NCBI RefSeq assembly: GCF_900215485.1
Contig: NZ_OCMZ01000002.1
Coordinates: forward strand, 1,054,001-1,118,000
Length of the DNA stretch: 64,000 nt
Origin: Nitrosovibrio sp. Nv4
Lineage (GTDB): Bacteria; Pseudomonadota; Gammaproteobacteria; Burkholderiales; Nitrosomonadaceae
Direction of reading: 5' to 3'
In this document: positions 48,877 through 57,732 of the stretch, piece after piece
Layout: each line of letters begins with the position of its first letter
How positions within the stretch are numbered: position 1 is the first letter of the stretch
The notes under the pieces: model-generated
What the model was told of the DNA's origin: nothing
Seen by the model: the letters and a program-made list of their open reading frames with translations, nothing else
The model's database searches: none
Translations under genes and position numbers: made by a program

Positions 48877-49806
48877 ATGAATGCATCGATTCAAATATTA
48901 ACCCCTGATCGCCAAACCTTTATTGGAGGTTCCGATGTCGCGGCCATTCTGGGCATATCAAAATGGAAATCGCCCTTCCAGCTTTATCACGAAAAGATCG
49001 GTGCGTATGTCGAAGAGTCCAACCCACTCCGCGACAAGGTGCTAAATCGCGGGAAAAGGTGGGAGCCGGTTGTCGTTGAAATGCTGATAGATGAACTCGA
49101 ATCACAGGGTCGCGAAGTAAAGATTATTGGGCGCAATGCCCGATACCAAGATCCCCAACACCCATTTCTAGCAGCAGAAATTGACCTTGAATTACTGATT
49201 GACGGCGAAGAGGTAAACGGCGAAATAAAGACCGTTCACCCTTTCGCGGCCAAGGACTGGGGTGAAGAGGGAACCGATGAAATCCCGGTTTATTACACCG
49301 CCCAGGTGATGCACGGCTTGATGATCAAGCCCCGCCGCCGTGCAATTGTCGCCGCGCTAATAGGGGCGGACGATCTACGGCTGCACGAAGTTGTCCGCGA
49401 TGATGATCTTATCACCGGAATAAGGGCAAAGGAAATCGAGTTTTGGCAACGGGTTCAAGATCGGGTCGCGCCCGAGCCGACAGAGGCAGCGGATGTGAAG
49501 TGGCTTTATGGGAAAGACCTTGGAACGGTAGCGGAAGCAGATGATGGTCTAGCTCTGCTATGCCAGGCGCTTAAAGACAAAAAGACATCCTTTAAGACTC
49601 TTGAAGAGGAAATCGAGGAGCTATCAACGAGCATAAAGATACGGATTGGCAATGCGGCAACCTTGCTGTATCGAGATCGCCCCATAGCAACGTGGAAAAC
49701 ACAACAAACCAACCGACTCGATACGAAAGCACTTGAAACGGCTCATCCTGAAATAGCCGTAGCGTTTAGAAAAACAACCGAATCTCGCGTTCTGAGACTC
49801 AAATAA
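48877..49806 (+). CDS. YqaJ-type viral recombinase exonuclease
   Basis: The 309-residue protein has the YqaJ motifs: FIGGSDVAAILGISKWKSPF, then RGKRWEPVVVEML, then AAEIDLELLIDGEEVNGEIK with the PD-(D/E)xK metal and catalytic residues D103, E116 and K118. It degrades one strand of double-stranded ends to give the 3' overhang used by RecT. A hairpin at 48829-48853 (CCCGGC/GCCGGG) lies in the leader and may attenuate. RecT follows in the same operon. Confidence 0.92.
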   Translation: MNASIQILTPDRQTFIGGSDVAAILGISKWKSPFQLYHEKIGAYVEESNPLRDKVLNRGKRWEPVVVEMLIDELESQGREVKIIGRNARYQDPQHPFLAAEIDLELLIDGEEVNGEIKTVHPFAAKDWGEEGTDEIPVYYTAQVMHGLMIKPRRRAIVAALIGADDLRLHEVVRDDDLITGIRAKEIEFWQRVQDRVAPEPTEAADVKWLYGKDLGTVAEADDGLALLCQALKDKKTSFKTLEEEIEELSTSIKIRIGNAATLLYRDRPIATWKTQQTNRLDTKALETAHPEIAVAFRKTTESRVLRLK

Positions 49807-49830
49807 AACACACCGACAGGAGATAGGATT

Positions 49831-50733
49831 ATGAGCACAAATGCCTTGAAATCGGCCGTTACCGGGCAAACCCCGGCGCCTAAATTCTCGGACTTGAAGC
49901 CGAAAGAGCAGATCGCCCACTTGTTGAAGGTGAAGCAAGGCGAGATAGCCAAAATGCTTCCGAAGCACCTGAACGCGGAGCGGCTTATGAAGGTTGCTCA
50001 AATTGCGGCAACCACTACCCCGGCACTTGCCAAGTGCGATGTGCCAAGCCTGGTAGGAGCCATAGGGCAATGCGCCCAGATGGGATTGGAGCCGAATACC
50101 GTACTCGGCCACGCCTATCTGGTGCCGTTTAACGTCAAACGTAAGGACGCAGACGGCAACGAAAAATGGGTAAACAGCGTTCAGGTAATCATCGGGTACA
50201 AGGGGCTAATAGACCTTGCGCGGCGCTCCGGCCAGATTGTGAGTATTGCGGCGCATGAGGTATGCGAGAACGATGAGTTTGAACTCGTGTATGGATTGGA
50301 CGAAAAACTGAATCACACCCCGGCCATGGGCGAACGCGGAGAGATTGTTGGTTTTTATGCAATCGCCAAACTCAAAGACGGCGGACATGCGTTTGAGTTC
50401 ATGAGCCGGTATCAGGTGGACGAGATTATGCGGTCCAGCCAAAGCAAGGGCAAGTATGGGCCATGGAAGGATCACTTCACCGAAATGGGCCGCAAGACCG
50501 TTATACGTCGCCTTGCCAAGTATCTTCCCTTATCCATTGAATTCCAGACAGCTGCCGCGCTTGATGGGATGGCCGAAGGCGGTAAAGACCAGCACAACGA
50601 CAGCATTGACGGCGACTTCATGATCATGCCGGACGATGCGCCAGGAGTGGATACTGAAACCGGCGAATGGCAGCCCTCACCCGAAGAGCAAGAGCAAATT
50701 AAGCGGCGTGAGTTGGCAGAGGAAGGAAAATAA
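49831..50733 (+). CDS. recT: RecT single-strand annealing protein
   Basis: The 300-residue protein carries RecT features: PSLVGAIGQCAQMGLEPNTV, GHAYLVPFNVK, VQVIIGYKGLIDLARRSGQI, then IVGFYAIAKLKDGGHAFEFM and KDHFTEMGRKTVIRRLAKYL. It anneals single strands and drives end-dependent recombination of phage genomes with the YqaJ exonuclease upstream. The C-terminal 60 residues are acidic and likely disordered. Confidence 0.93.
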   Translation: MSTNALKSAVTGQTPAPKFSDLKPKEQIAHLLKVKQGEIAKMLPKHLNAERLMKVAQIAATTTPALAKCDVPSLVGAIGQCAQMGLEPNTVLGHAYLVPFNVKRKDADGNEKWVNSVQVIIGYKGLIDLARRSGQIVSIAAHEVCENDEFELVYGLDEKLNHTPAMGERGEIVGFYAIAKLKDGGHAFEFMSRYQVDEIMRSSQSKGKYGPWKDHFTEMGRKTVIRRLAKYLPLSIEFQTAAALDGMAEGGKDQHNDSIDGDFMIMPDDAPGVDTETGEWQPSPEEQEQIKRRELAEEGK

Positions 50734-50735
50734 CC

Positions 50736-51002
50736 ATGGCATTCGAGCAGCGCCCCGGCAACGGGGTTTTATTCCGCAACACAAAAAAGGGTGATAACCC
50801 GAAAGCTCCAGACTATACCGGCAACGCGCTATCTCCATCCGGCGAGCATTTCTAGCTTTCGGCCTGGATCAAGGAAGGCGCAAAGGGCAAGTTTATGAGC
50901 ATTGCGCTGAAGCCCAAGTTTGAGCCGAATCAGCAAGGCAAGGCCAAGACGAGCGATCCATTCCCGGCTGACGCTGGTGATTTGGGCGATTGCCCGTTCT
51001 GA
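50736..51002 (+). pseudogene. Small DNA-metabolism-like gene interrupted by an in-frame TAG
   Basis: The frame starts at ATG 50736 directly after recT and would give 87 residues, but codon 40 (50853-50855) is TAG. Before it: FEQRPGNGVLFRNTKKG. After it the coding pattern continues in frame: SAWIKEGAKGKFMSIALKPK, ending DAGDLGDCPF. The pattern matches small phage proteins with an OB-like WxxAW-IK core, in which a Trp fits the interrupted position. One G-to-A change (TGG to TAG) would explain it. Confidence 0.7.
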
Positions 51003-51016
51003 TGGAGACAGACGAA

Positions 51017-51220
51017 ATGATCAACGACTTCAAAAACTACCAAGCTCGCCCCAAGATTAACAGGGATCGCGTCATAGCCTGCGTACTCTTTATCGCGCTC
51101 GTAATCGTCCTGTCCGTCCGATTAGAGCCAGCCAGCGCCGAGCCTCAGTTAGCAGTGATTACATACGACTGCGCCCCGGCAATGGAAATGGGTATGCCGA
51201 TCCAGGAAGTGCGGCTATGA
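51017..51220 (+). CDS. Small membrane-anchored protein, 67 aa
   Basis: The ATG at 51017 has GGAG nine bases upstream; another ATG at 51002 overlaps the previous stop. The product has one hydrophobic span (VIACVLFIALVIVLSVRL) and a short extracytosolic tail with one Cys. Function unknown. Confidence 0.6.
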   Translation: MINDFKNYQARPKINRDRVIACVLFIALVIVLSVRLEPASAEPQLAVITYDCAPAMEMGMPIQEVRL

Positions 51221-51555
51221 GCGAACCAATCCAAATAGCCCGCGCTCAGCGTCCTGGCGAACCCATCCCGCACTACTCAACCATGGCCCTCTTGTGCGGC
51301 TGTACTTTCCCTGCTCCCACGCCAGCGAAAAACGAAGTCCCAGAATGGGGTCGAATAATCGGAAGCCGCAAGGGTGCTGCTGTCTTGAAGCAAAGGCGTG
51401 ATGAGCGTTTCGAGCCGCATCTACGCACGATCATCAAGATGCTTAAAGACGGTGAATCAGCAGCTGCGATTGGGCGCGCTATCGGAATGAGCGAAACTCC
51501 GATCCGGAATTACATTCGTGTTAAGAATTTGAGGGAGGTGGAAAGTGAGCGATAG
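51217..51555 (+). CDS. HTH protein, 112 aa
   Basis: The C-terminal half is a helix-turn-helix: HLRTIIKMLKDGESAAAIGR followed by GMSETPIRNYIRVKNL. The N-terminal 50 residues look unstructured. It probably binds DNA and may control the rightward operon. Codons overlap the neighbours. Confidence 0.65.
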   Translation: MSEPIQIARAQRPGEPIPHYSTMALLCGCTFPAPTPAKNEVPEWGRIIGSRKGAAVLKQRRDERFEPHLRTIIKMLKDGESAAAIGRAIGMSETPIRNYIRVKNLREVESER

Positions 51556-52009
51556 AGAACAATTCGAGAAGTGGTCGGATGAGAACGTAGGGTTCTTAAC
51601 CCCTTTCAACGCATGGCAAGCCCGCCAGCCCGAGATTGATGCGCTCCGGAAGCAATTGACGGAGTCGGTCGTACTTGATGGAGCATGGGAAACATCGAAA
51701 GTTCTGGCTGATAAGGTTTACGCACTACAGCAAGAAAACGCCGCGATCAAGGCCGAAGTAGATCGGTTGCGGAATAAGGTAGAAGCTCCCAGTTTTTTCC
51801 TGCTCGGACTGACAAGCTCCCCTAATGTCCCAGAGGTTTTCCGACAAGCCGCTCTTATGCATTACAAGTCACTTCACGCCGCAATGAAGGAGACGAAAAC
51901 ACCAAAGTTCGATAAAACTTTCTGCTCCAACTGCGGCGGCGAGTTCGGACCAGGGGATCACGGTTACTCATATTGCGAAAGCCACGAAGGTCAACGGAGG
52001 ATAGGATGA
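51545..52009 (+). CDS. Phage protein with zinc knuckle, 154 aa
   Basis: The N terminus (EQFEKWSDENVGFLTPFNAW) is of a type seen in many phage early proteins of variable length. A coiled coil follows at about residues 50-80, and CSNCGGEFGPGDHGYSYCES near the C terminus is a likely zinc knuckle. Starts with GTG. Function unknown. Confidence 0.65.
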   Translation: MSDREQFEKWSDENVGFLTPFNAWQARQPEIDALRKQLTESVVLDGAWETSKVLADKVYALQQENAAIKAEVDRLRNKVEAPSFFLLGLTSSPNVPEVFRQAALMHYKSLHAAMKETKTPKFDKTFCSNCGGEFGPGDHGYSYCESHEGQRRIG

Positions 52010-52446
52010 AAATACCAGAAGGATGGCCGACCGATGAAATGACGCAGGCCGGGTTCTTAGTATTACCTGCGGGCTTCAACCGTATTGGCTACGATGCTTT
52101 GCGATCCGTACTCCAAGCCGCGCTCGAAGCCGCCCCGACACCGCCAACGCCAGAGGTTGAGCCGGTTGCGTGGATGCACAATGAGTCACGCCGGGTTGAC
52201 GTAGTTCATGCCGAGGCAAAAGGATTGTGGCTAAAGGTTTCGCCGAAACGGGTCGAGCACTACACCATTCCGCTCTACACCCACCCCGCCAACGACGAAC
52301 TGCTGAAGGCGTTGCGGCAATGTCAGAACGCCCTTGAACCCTACGATGACATAAAGCCGCGTGACTGGAAAACAGACAGGGAGAAACTTGCGGCAGCACA
52401 TCAAGCCGCAAAAGCAATCCTCGCACGATACCAGGAGGGGAAGTGA
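52006..52446 (+). CDS. Phage early protein, 146 aa
   Basis: The ATG at 52006 overlaps the preceding stop. N-terminal WPTDEMTQAGFLVLPAGFNR and a central VEPVAWMHNESRRVDVVHA, then YTHPANDELLKALRQCQNAL. The PVAWM...PLYTHP pattern is common in variable early proteins of phages. No function known. Confidence 0.65.
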   Translation: MKIPEGWPTDEMTQAGFLVLPAGFNRIGYDALRSVLQAALEAAPTPPTPEVEPVAWMHNESRRVDVVHAEAKGLWLKVSPKRVEHYTIPLYTHPANDELLKALRQCQNALEPYDDIKPRDWKTDREKLAAAHQAAKAILARYQEGK

Positions 52447-53060
52447 AAGAGCGCCCAATTTTATTCAGCGCGCCGATGGTTCGGGCGTTGCTTGAAGGCC
52501 GCAAGACGCAGACGAGGCGGATTGTGAAAGGAGCAGCCCTGGAATGGCTCGCGCCTGGAATGTTCACGTGCGAGTGTGTGGCATCACCTGAGAATCACCT
52601 GTGCCCCCACGGACGGCCGGGCGACAGGTTATGGGTGAAAGAGACGTGGCAAGTATTTAGACCCGGTTCTGAAACACCGATTCTTGGCCGCATGAAAGAA
52701 CAACCAGGCGGGATCGTCTGTATGAGCTACGCCGCATCTGAAGATGAGCGTGTAGCAGAATATCCTCACGCAAAGCGGTTTAATGGACCTTGGCGCCCAT
52801 CGATCTTCATGCCGCGGTGGGCCAGCCGCATCCTGCTTGAAATTACCGACATTAGGGTCGAGCGTTTGCAGGATATAAGCGAAGAGGATGCGATTGCGGA
52901 AGGTGTTCAGATCACGGATGAATGGACTGGATGTGCCGAGGACTTGAACGGCAGTCACGTCCAGGCATACCGGCATTTATGGGAATCAATCAACGGCGCC
53001 GGTAGTTGGGACGCCAATCCGTGGGTATGGGTTGTGGAGTTTAAGAGGATTGAGTCATGA
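52443..53060 (+). CDS. ASCH-like domain protein
   Basis: The 205-residue protein has the ASCH-type signature of phage proteins: RPILFSAPMVRALLEGRKTQ then TRRIVKG, PGDRLWVKETWQ, and FMPRWASRILLEITDIRVER followed by DISEEDAIAEGV and the C-terminal NPWVWVVEFKRI. ASCH folds bind RNA or modified nucleosides. Starts with GTG 52443, overlapping the preceding stop. The exact ligand is unknown. Confidence 0.82.
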   Translation: MKERPILFSAPMVRALLEGRKTQTRRIVKGAALEWLAPGMFTCECVASPENHLCPHGRPGDRLWVKETWQVFRPGSETPILGRMKEQPGGIVCMSYAASEDERVAEYPHAKRFNGPWRPSIFMPRWASRILLEITDIRVERLQDISEEDAIAEGVQITDEWTGCAEDLNGSHVQAYRHLWESINGAGSWDANPWVWVVEFKRIES

Positions 53061-53143
53061 GCAAGATCAAGGTATCAACGCTCGATGGCGTTTCTTACTC
53101 ATCGCTGAAGGCTGAAGCGAAGGCGCGGGAAGCAAATGGATAA
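53057..53143 (+). CDS. Very small protein, 28 aa
   Basis: The ATG at 53057 overlaps the stop of the ASCH-like gene, and the frame ends 8 bases into the next gene. It encodes KIKVSTLDGVSYSSLKAEAK. Coupling alone supports it. Confidence 0.45.
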   Translation: MSKIKVSTLDGVSYSSLKAEAKAREANG

Positions 53144-53687
53144 TATTAAATGGAACGAAGGCATGATCGGCAGAGAACTTGCCTTGAATTATTTCCAGCG
53201 GCGGCATTTGGTGGTTGTGCCTAATTGCGGCTGGACTGGCTATGAATGTGACCTGCTTGTTGTAACCAAAAATCTCCGCATTATCGACGTTGAGATAAAG
53301 ATAAGCCGATCTGATCTCCGGGCTGATGTCAAAAAGGACAAATGGTGGAAGACTTATGCCATGGATCCGGTTGCAGGATTTCATCGTAGGTTAGATGAGC
53401 CGGAGCCGAAGACGTGGCCAGAAAAGGTGTGGAAGCATTACTACGCCGCGCCCCTTGAAATATGGGATGAGTCCCTGACAGAAAAAATTCCGGCCGCATC
53501 CGGCATCCTGCTGCTATACCGCGGACACCATGGAGAGGTTCGGTACGAATGCCGGAGACCAGCAAGGCCAAATCCTGACGCAGAAAAACTATCACCGGAA
53601 AGCGCCGTCGATATAGCAAGGCTAGCTAGCCTACGCATGTGGAACGCGTATCAATCTCTTCAAAATGAACGGGCTCGGGCGACATGA
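53136..53687 (+). CDS. MmcB-like/PD-(D/E)xK DNA-repair nuclease
   Basis: The 183-residue protein begins with a helix (GMIGRELALNYFQRRHLVVV) and has CDLLVVTKNLRIIDVEIKIS with the D...ExK core, then RADVKKDKWWKTYA. That is the layout of the MmcB family and related resolvase-like nucleases. It could repair or process phage DNA ends in the recombination operon. Confidence 0.72.
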   Translation: MDNIKWNEGMIGRELALNYFQRRHLVVVPNCGWTGYECDLLVVTKNLRIIDVEIKISRSDLRADVKKDKWWKTYAMDPVAGFHRRLDEPEPKTWPEKVWKHYYAAPLEIWDESLTEKIPAASGILLLYRGHHGEVRYECRRPARPNPDAEKLSPESAVDIARLASLRMWNAYQSLQNERARAT

Positions 53688-53938
53688 GACAGCACCATGA
53701 TCTCAAATCCATTCCCGATCACTTTCAGCCGTCAACAGAAGGCCGGAAAACGTTCGAGATACGAAAGGATGACCGGAACTTCCAAGTCGGCGATACGGTA
53801 ACGCTCCATGAATATTGCTATGACTATTACACCGGGCGCCAAGTCAGTGGCCGGATTAGCTACATTGACCGATTCGCTCAACAAGAGGGCTATGTTGTTT
53901 TCGCCCTGGAGTGGATCGGGATGTGGATTGTGCAATGA
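53684..53938 (+). CDS. DUF3850 (ASCH-like) protein
   Basis: The 84-residue product carries the DUF3850 pattern: HHDLKSIPDHFQPSTEGRKT, FEIRKDDRNFQVGDTVTLHE, then GYVVFALEWIG. It is a small RNA-binding-like fold. A second ASCH-like protein in the operon (52443) suggests a related nucleic-acid role. Start overlaps the preceding stop. Confidence 0.85.
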   Translation: MRQHHDLKSIPDHFQPSTEGRKTFEIRKDDRNFQVGDTVTLHEYCYDYYTGRQVSGRISYIDRFAQQEGYVVFALEWIGMWIVQ

Positions 53939-53950
53939 GGGGAAGTTGAA

Positions 53951-54136
53951 GTGAGCAAATATTCCACAGACTGGCGCAAAGTGATTTTAACGATCAATCG
54001 CTCACGGAAATGGCCTCGCAAGACTATAGCGGCGCAAGTTGGCGTATCTGAATCCACGATCCGCGACTGGCAGGCCGGAAAGAGCGAGCCGAGATATTCG
54101 TTGGGTATGGAGCTGTTGAGGATTGCGGGGGAATGA
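53951..54136 (+). CDS. HTH DNA-binding protein, 61 aa
   Basis: The product is a single helix-turn-helix: VILTINRSRKWPRKTIAAQV and SESTIRDWQAGKSEPRYSLG. Starts with GTG 53951. Probably a regulator of excision or of the early operon. Its stop overlaps the excisionase start. Confidence 0.7.
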   Translation: MSKYSTDWRKVILTINRSRKWPRKTIAAQVGVSESTIRDWQAGKSEPRYSLGMELLRIAGE

Positions 54137-54483
54137 GCGACCTTACCGCGCCAGAGGCTGCAGCGTATCTTGGCCTACCTCTCCGTACCTTCTATTATTT
54201 CGTGCAGCAGGGGCGGATTCCTCGTATTATTTACGGGCCCCGCGTCACGCGCTACGAACAATCAGACCTCGATTCATTCAAAAAATCATGCCGATCAGAT
54301 TCGACAAGAAAAATAAACGCTGGCGTTTCGAGTTCAACCGAATCGTCGGGAACGAAAGGGTCAGACGTTCTTGCCTCCTTCCGGCGAGCTGGAGTCAGGA
54401 TCAAGCCCACGCCTACGACCGGCAGGAAAGCGGCCGTATTTACGCTGTCGCTAGTGGACTCGAAAAACCAAAGCCAGAGATAA
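54133..54483 (+). CDS. Excisionase-like (AlpA/MerR-type HTH) protein
   Basis: The first about 50 residues are a winged-helix of the AlpA/excisionase type: LTAPEAAAYLGLPLRTFYYF, then GRIPRIIYGPRVTRYEQSDL. The remaining 65 residues overlap the start of the integrase gene in another frame, so they may be little constrained. Overlap with integrase fits the xis-int order of temperate phages. Confidence 0.78.
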   Translation: MSDLTAPEAAAYLGLPLRTFYYFVQQGRIPRIIYGPRVTRYEQSDLDSFKKSCRSDSTRKINAGVSSSTESSGTKGSDVLASFRRAGVRIKPTPTTGRKAAVFTLSLVDSKNQSQR

Positions 54484-55286
54484 TTGAAGCGGTAAATTTA
54501 TATCTCGATCACAGAATCCCGCGCCTGAAAAACGGCAAGAAAGCCGCACAAGATTTATTCCTTCTGTACCCTCTCATAAACGGGAAAAAGCTGGATGAAC
54601 TTGGCAAAATCGCCAGGCAATACCAGAAAGATAATCCCGCTCTAGCCCCGGCCACTATACGCAACCGTTTATCTTATCTAAAAGCGGCAGTTCGATATGC
54701 CTACAAGCACCACGATCTAGGTGACCGCGACTATACCGATAAAATGATCATGCCAACCGTCAAAAATAAGCGGCAGGTTTATATCAATCAGGACGAGCTC
54801 CATAACAAGTTGCTGGCGAATTGCGATGATCCGGAAGCGGCCGCAATATTCAAACTCGCCTTTTATACCGGGCTGCGCTGGCGCTCCGAAATACTCACGC
54901 TCACGCCCGAGCAGGTAATCACGACTCACGAGCAAGCATGGATCAGCCTGCCTGACTCCAAGAACGGGACGCCGCACATGATACCTGTGCACCCTGACGC
55001 CATGGACGCGCTCGCGTTCATTCCTTTCAAGTGGGCTGAGACTTACTATTACAAGCGATTCTGGAAGGCGAGGAAGGCTGCGGGGCTGAATCATTTGCGG
55101 TTGCATGACGAGCGGCACTCTCTCGCGTCCGCCCTGCTATCGTATGGCGCCACCCTGGGAGAAGTGGGGGGCGTGTTAAATCATGACTCGGTGCAGTCTA
55201 CAGAAAGGTACTCCCACCTGTATCCGGAGAGGATAAAAGAGCTAATCCTGAGATTGCCTTCGACAAAAAAATCCGCACCCGTGTAA
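54288..55286 (+). CDS. int: Phage tyrosine integrase
   Basis: The ATG at 54288 gives 332 residues. Arm-binding and core domains come first (to about residue 165). The catalytic residues are visible: R197 in TGLRWRSEIL, K225 in the beta hairpin, H273/R276 in LHDERH, H299 in LNHDS, and the nucleophile Y308 in ERYSHLY. It recombines the phage at the neighbouring isoleucine tRNA gene. The upstream part of the open frame is unlikely to be translated. Confidence 0.95.
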   Translation: MPIRFDKKNKRWRFEFNRIVGNERVRRSCLLPASWSQDQAHAYDRQESGRIYAVASGLEKPKPEIIEAVNLYLDHRIPRLKNGKKAAQDLFLLYPLINGKKLDELGKIARQYQKDNPALAPATIRNRLSYLKAAVRYAYKHHDLGDRDYTDKMIMPTVKNKRQVYINQDELHNKLLANCDDPEAAAIFKLAFYTGLRWRSEILTLTPEQVITTHEQAWISLPDSKNGTPHMIPVHPDAMDALAFIPFKWAETYYYKRFWKARKAAGLNHLRLHDERHSLASALLSYGATLGEVGGVLNHDSVQSTERYSHLYPERIKELILRLPSTKKSAPV

Positions 55287-55404
<118 letters not shown>

Positions 55405-55441
55405 CGGTTATAACCAAAAATGGAGCAATACCGACAACAGG

Positions 55442-57649
55442 TCAGCCTTCGGTATCCAGGAAACTTCGCAGGCGCTCGGAACGCGAAGGATGGCGCAGTT
55501 TTCGCAGCGCCTTGGCCTCGATCTGCCGAATACGCTCGCGAGTCACGTCGAACTGCTTACCGACTTCTTCCAGCGTGTGGTCGGTATTCATTTCAATGCC
55601 GAAACGCATGCGCAGCACTTTCGCTTCACGCGGTGTCAGGGAGTCCAGTATATCCTTCGTAACATCCCGCAGGCTGGCGTAAACCGCCGCGTCTGCCGGG
55701 GCCATGGTGGCGGAGTCCTCAATGAAATCGCCAAGGTGAGAATCCTCATCGTCGCCAATCGGCGTTTCCATGGAGATCGGCTCTTTGGAGATTTTGAGGA
55801 TTTTACGAATTTTCTCTTCCGGCATTTCCATTTTCTGTGCCAGAAGCGCGGGCTCCGGCTCCTGCCCGGTTTCCTGCAGAATCTGGCGCGAGATCCGATT
55901 CATCTTGTTGATGGTCTCGATCATGTGCACGGGGATACGAATCGTGCGCGCCTGATCGGCGATGGAACGCGTGATGGCCTGACGAATCCACCAAGTGGCA
56001 TAAGTGGAAAATTTGTATCCACGCCGGTATTCAAATTTGTCCACGGCCTTCATGAGCCCGATGTTACCTTCCTGAATGAGGTCAAGAAACTGCAATCCCC
56101 GGTTGGTATATTTCTTGGCGATGGAAATCACCAGCCGCAAGTTGGCTTCGGTCATTTCCCGTTTCGCCCGGCGCGCCTTGGCTTCGCCGGTAGACATCCG
56201 GCGGTTGATTTCCTTGAGGTCTTTCAAGGGGATGCCAACCTGCTTTTGCAGAGCCAGCAGGTTTTGCTGCTGCTCCACGACATCAGGCAGGTAACGCTCC
56301 AATGTCTGGCTATAAGGCTTGCCAAGCGCCACTTCCCTCGCCACCCAGTCCAGATCACTCTCGTGGCCGGGAAAAGCTTTAATGAAATGACTGCGCGGCA
56401 TCCCCGCCTTGGTCACACACAATTCCATGATTTTACGCTCGTAGCTCCGCATTTCGTCCACCAGTCCGCGTTGGGTATCGCAAAGCCTTTCAACCATTTT
56501 CGCGGAGAAACGAATCGCCATAAGTTCGGCTGAAATCTGTTCCTGTATGTCTTTATATGCCTTGTTACTCGACCCCTTTTTTTCCAGCGCCTTCTGCATC
56601 TCGACATATGCCTTCTGAATCACCGCAAAACGCTCCAATGCATCATTTTTCAATTTCAGCAGGTTTGCATTTGCTATCGCGGCGATATCTTCATCTTCCG
56701 AGCTTTCCTCGCTCAGTTCCTGCTCAAGCGATTCATCGGAGACTTCTTCACCGAGCAATTCCTCGGCATTGGGATCCAGCAATCCATCAACCAGCTCATC
56801 GATGCGCATCTCATCTTTCGCTACCTTATCCGCGAGATCGAGAATTCCGGCTATGGTGGTCGGGCAGGCGGAAATCGCCTGGATCATATGTTTTAACCCG
56901 TCCTCGATACGCTTCGCGATCTCGATTTCGCTCTCGCGCGTGAGCAATTCCACCGAACCCATTTCTCGCATATACATGCGTACCGGATCGGTGGTGCGTC
57001 CAAACTCGGAATCAACTGTGGAAAGCGCCGCTTCAGCTTCTTCCACCACATCCTCATCGGCCACTGTGGGCGCGGTCTCGGACATTAGCAGCGTTTCTGC
57101 GTCAGGCGCCTCATCGTAAACAGAGATGCCGACGTCATTTATCATGCTGATGATATTTTCAATCTGCTCGGCATCGAGCATATCATCAGGAAGATGATCG
57201 TTGATTTCGGCATAAGTCAGATAGCCGCGCTCCTTGCCTTGCACAATCAAACTCTTTAAGCGCATGCGCCGCGCTTCAAGGTCTTGTGGCGCGAGCAGAG
57301 TTTTCTCGGCGTCCTTTGCCTGGCCAGTTTTCCCTTCCTTTACCGCCTTGGCCTTGACTATTTTGGTAGTAAGCAGACTCGGTTCCTTGGCCGCAATCAC
57401 TGCCCGCGCGATTTCAGTCACGCGAGCTGGGGCTTTAGCGGACGCCTTTTTAACGGACGTAACATTATTGTCCAGCGTTTCCTCAGCCGTTTTCAACAGC
57501 GCTTTTGCCGCTGCTTCTTTTGTCTGCCCTCTCGACGATTTCCTCATATTGTTTCCTTCCGTTTTCGCTGCCGCCCTAACGACGGGACGGCTGACAGCCC
57601 CGGCCTTTGCTTTTTCCGGCGCTTTGACTTGTGTTTTTGGTTTTACCAT
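55442..57649 (-). CDS. rpoD: RNA polymerase primary sigma factor RpoD (sigma70)
   Basis: The 735-residue protein contains all sigma70 regions: region 1.1 in the first part, region 1.2 with [20 protein letters not shown], region 2 with [20 protein letters not shown] and [20 protein letters not shown], region 3, and region 4 with [20 protein letters not shown] near the C terminus. A Lys/Ala-rich stretch (about the first 100 residues) extends the N terminus, as in betaproteobacteria. It directs transcription of housekeeping genes. Third gene of the MMS operon. Confidence 0.97.
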   Translation of the reverse strand: MVKPKTQVKAPEKAKAGAVSRPVVRAAAKTEGNNMRKSSRGQTKEAAAKALLKTAEETLDNNVTSVKKASAKAPARVTEIARAVIAAKEPSLLTTKIVKAKAVKEGKTGQAKDAEKTLLAPQDLEARRMRLKSLIVQGKERGYLTYAEINDHLPDDMLDAEQIENIISMINDVGISVYDEAPDAETLLMSETAPTVADEDVVEEAEAALSTVDSEFGRTTDPVRMYMREMGSVELLTRESEIEIAKRIEDGLKHMIQAISACPTTIAGILDLADKVAKDEMRIDELVDGLLDPNAEELLGEEVSDESLEQELSEESSEDEDIAAIANANLLKLKNDALERFAVIQKAYVEMQKALEKKGSSNKAYKDIQEQISAELMAIRFSAKMVERLCDTQRGLVDEMRSYERKIMELCVTKAGMPRSHFIKAFPGHESDLDWVAREVALGKPYSQTLERYLPDVVEQQQNLLALQKQVGIPLKDLKEINRRMSTGEAKARRAKREMTEANLRLVISIAKKYTNRGLQFLDLIQEGNIGLMKAVDKFEYRRGYKFSTYATWWIRQAITRSIADQARTIRIPVHMIETINKMNRISRQILQETGQEPEPALLAQKMEMPEEKIRKILKISKEPISMETPIGDDEDSHLGDFIEDSATMAPADAAVYASLRDVTKDILDSLTPREAKVLRMRFGIEMNTDHTLEEVGKQFDVTRERIRQIEAKALRKLRHPSRSERLRSFLDTEG

Positions 57650-57732
57650 GTCTCTTCCAGATAGTATCGCCAGTTGAAATTAAAAAACTCTCTATTATAT
57701 CAAAATCCGATTACACTGTCCGTGCGCCCGCT

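Noticed and set aside
54123-54287. N-terminal 55-residue extension of integrase
   Set aside because: It overlaps the excisionase coding sequence in another frame; the ATG at 54288 starts a normal integrase N terminus.
55490-56533. 347-codon rightward frame opposite rpoD
   Set aside because: It lies wholly within the highly conserved rpoD gene; no ribosome-binding site or family pattern.
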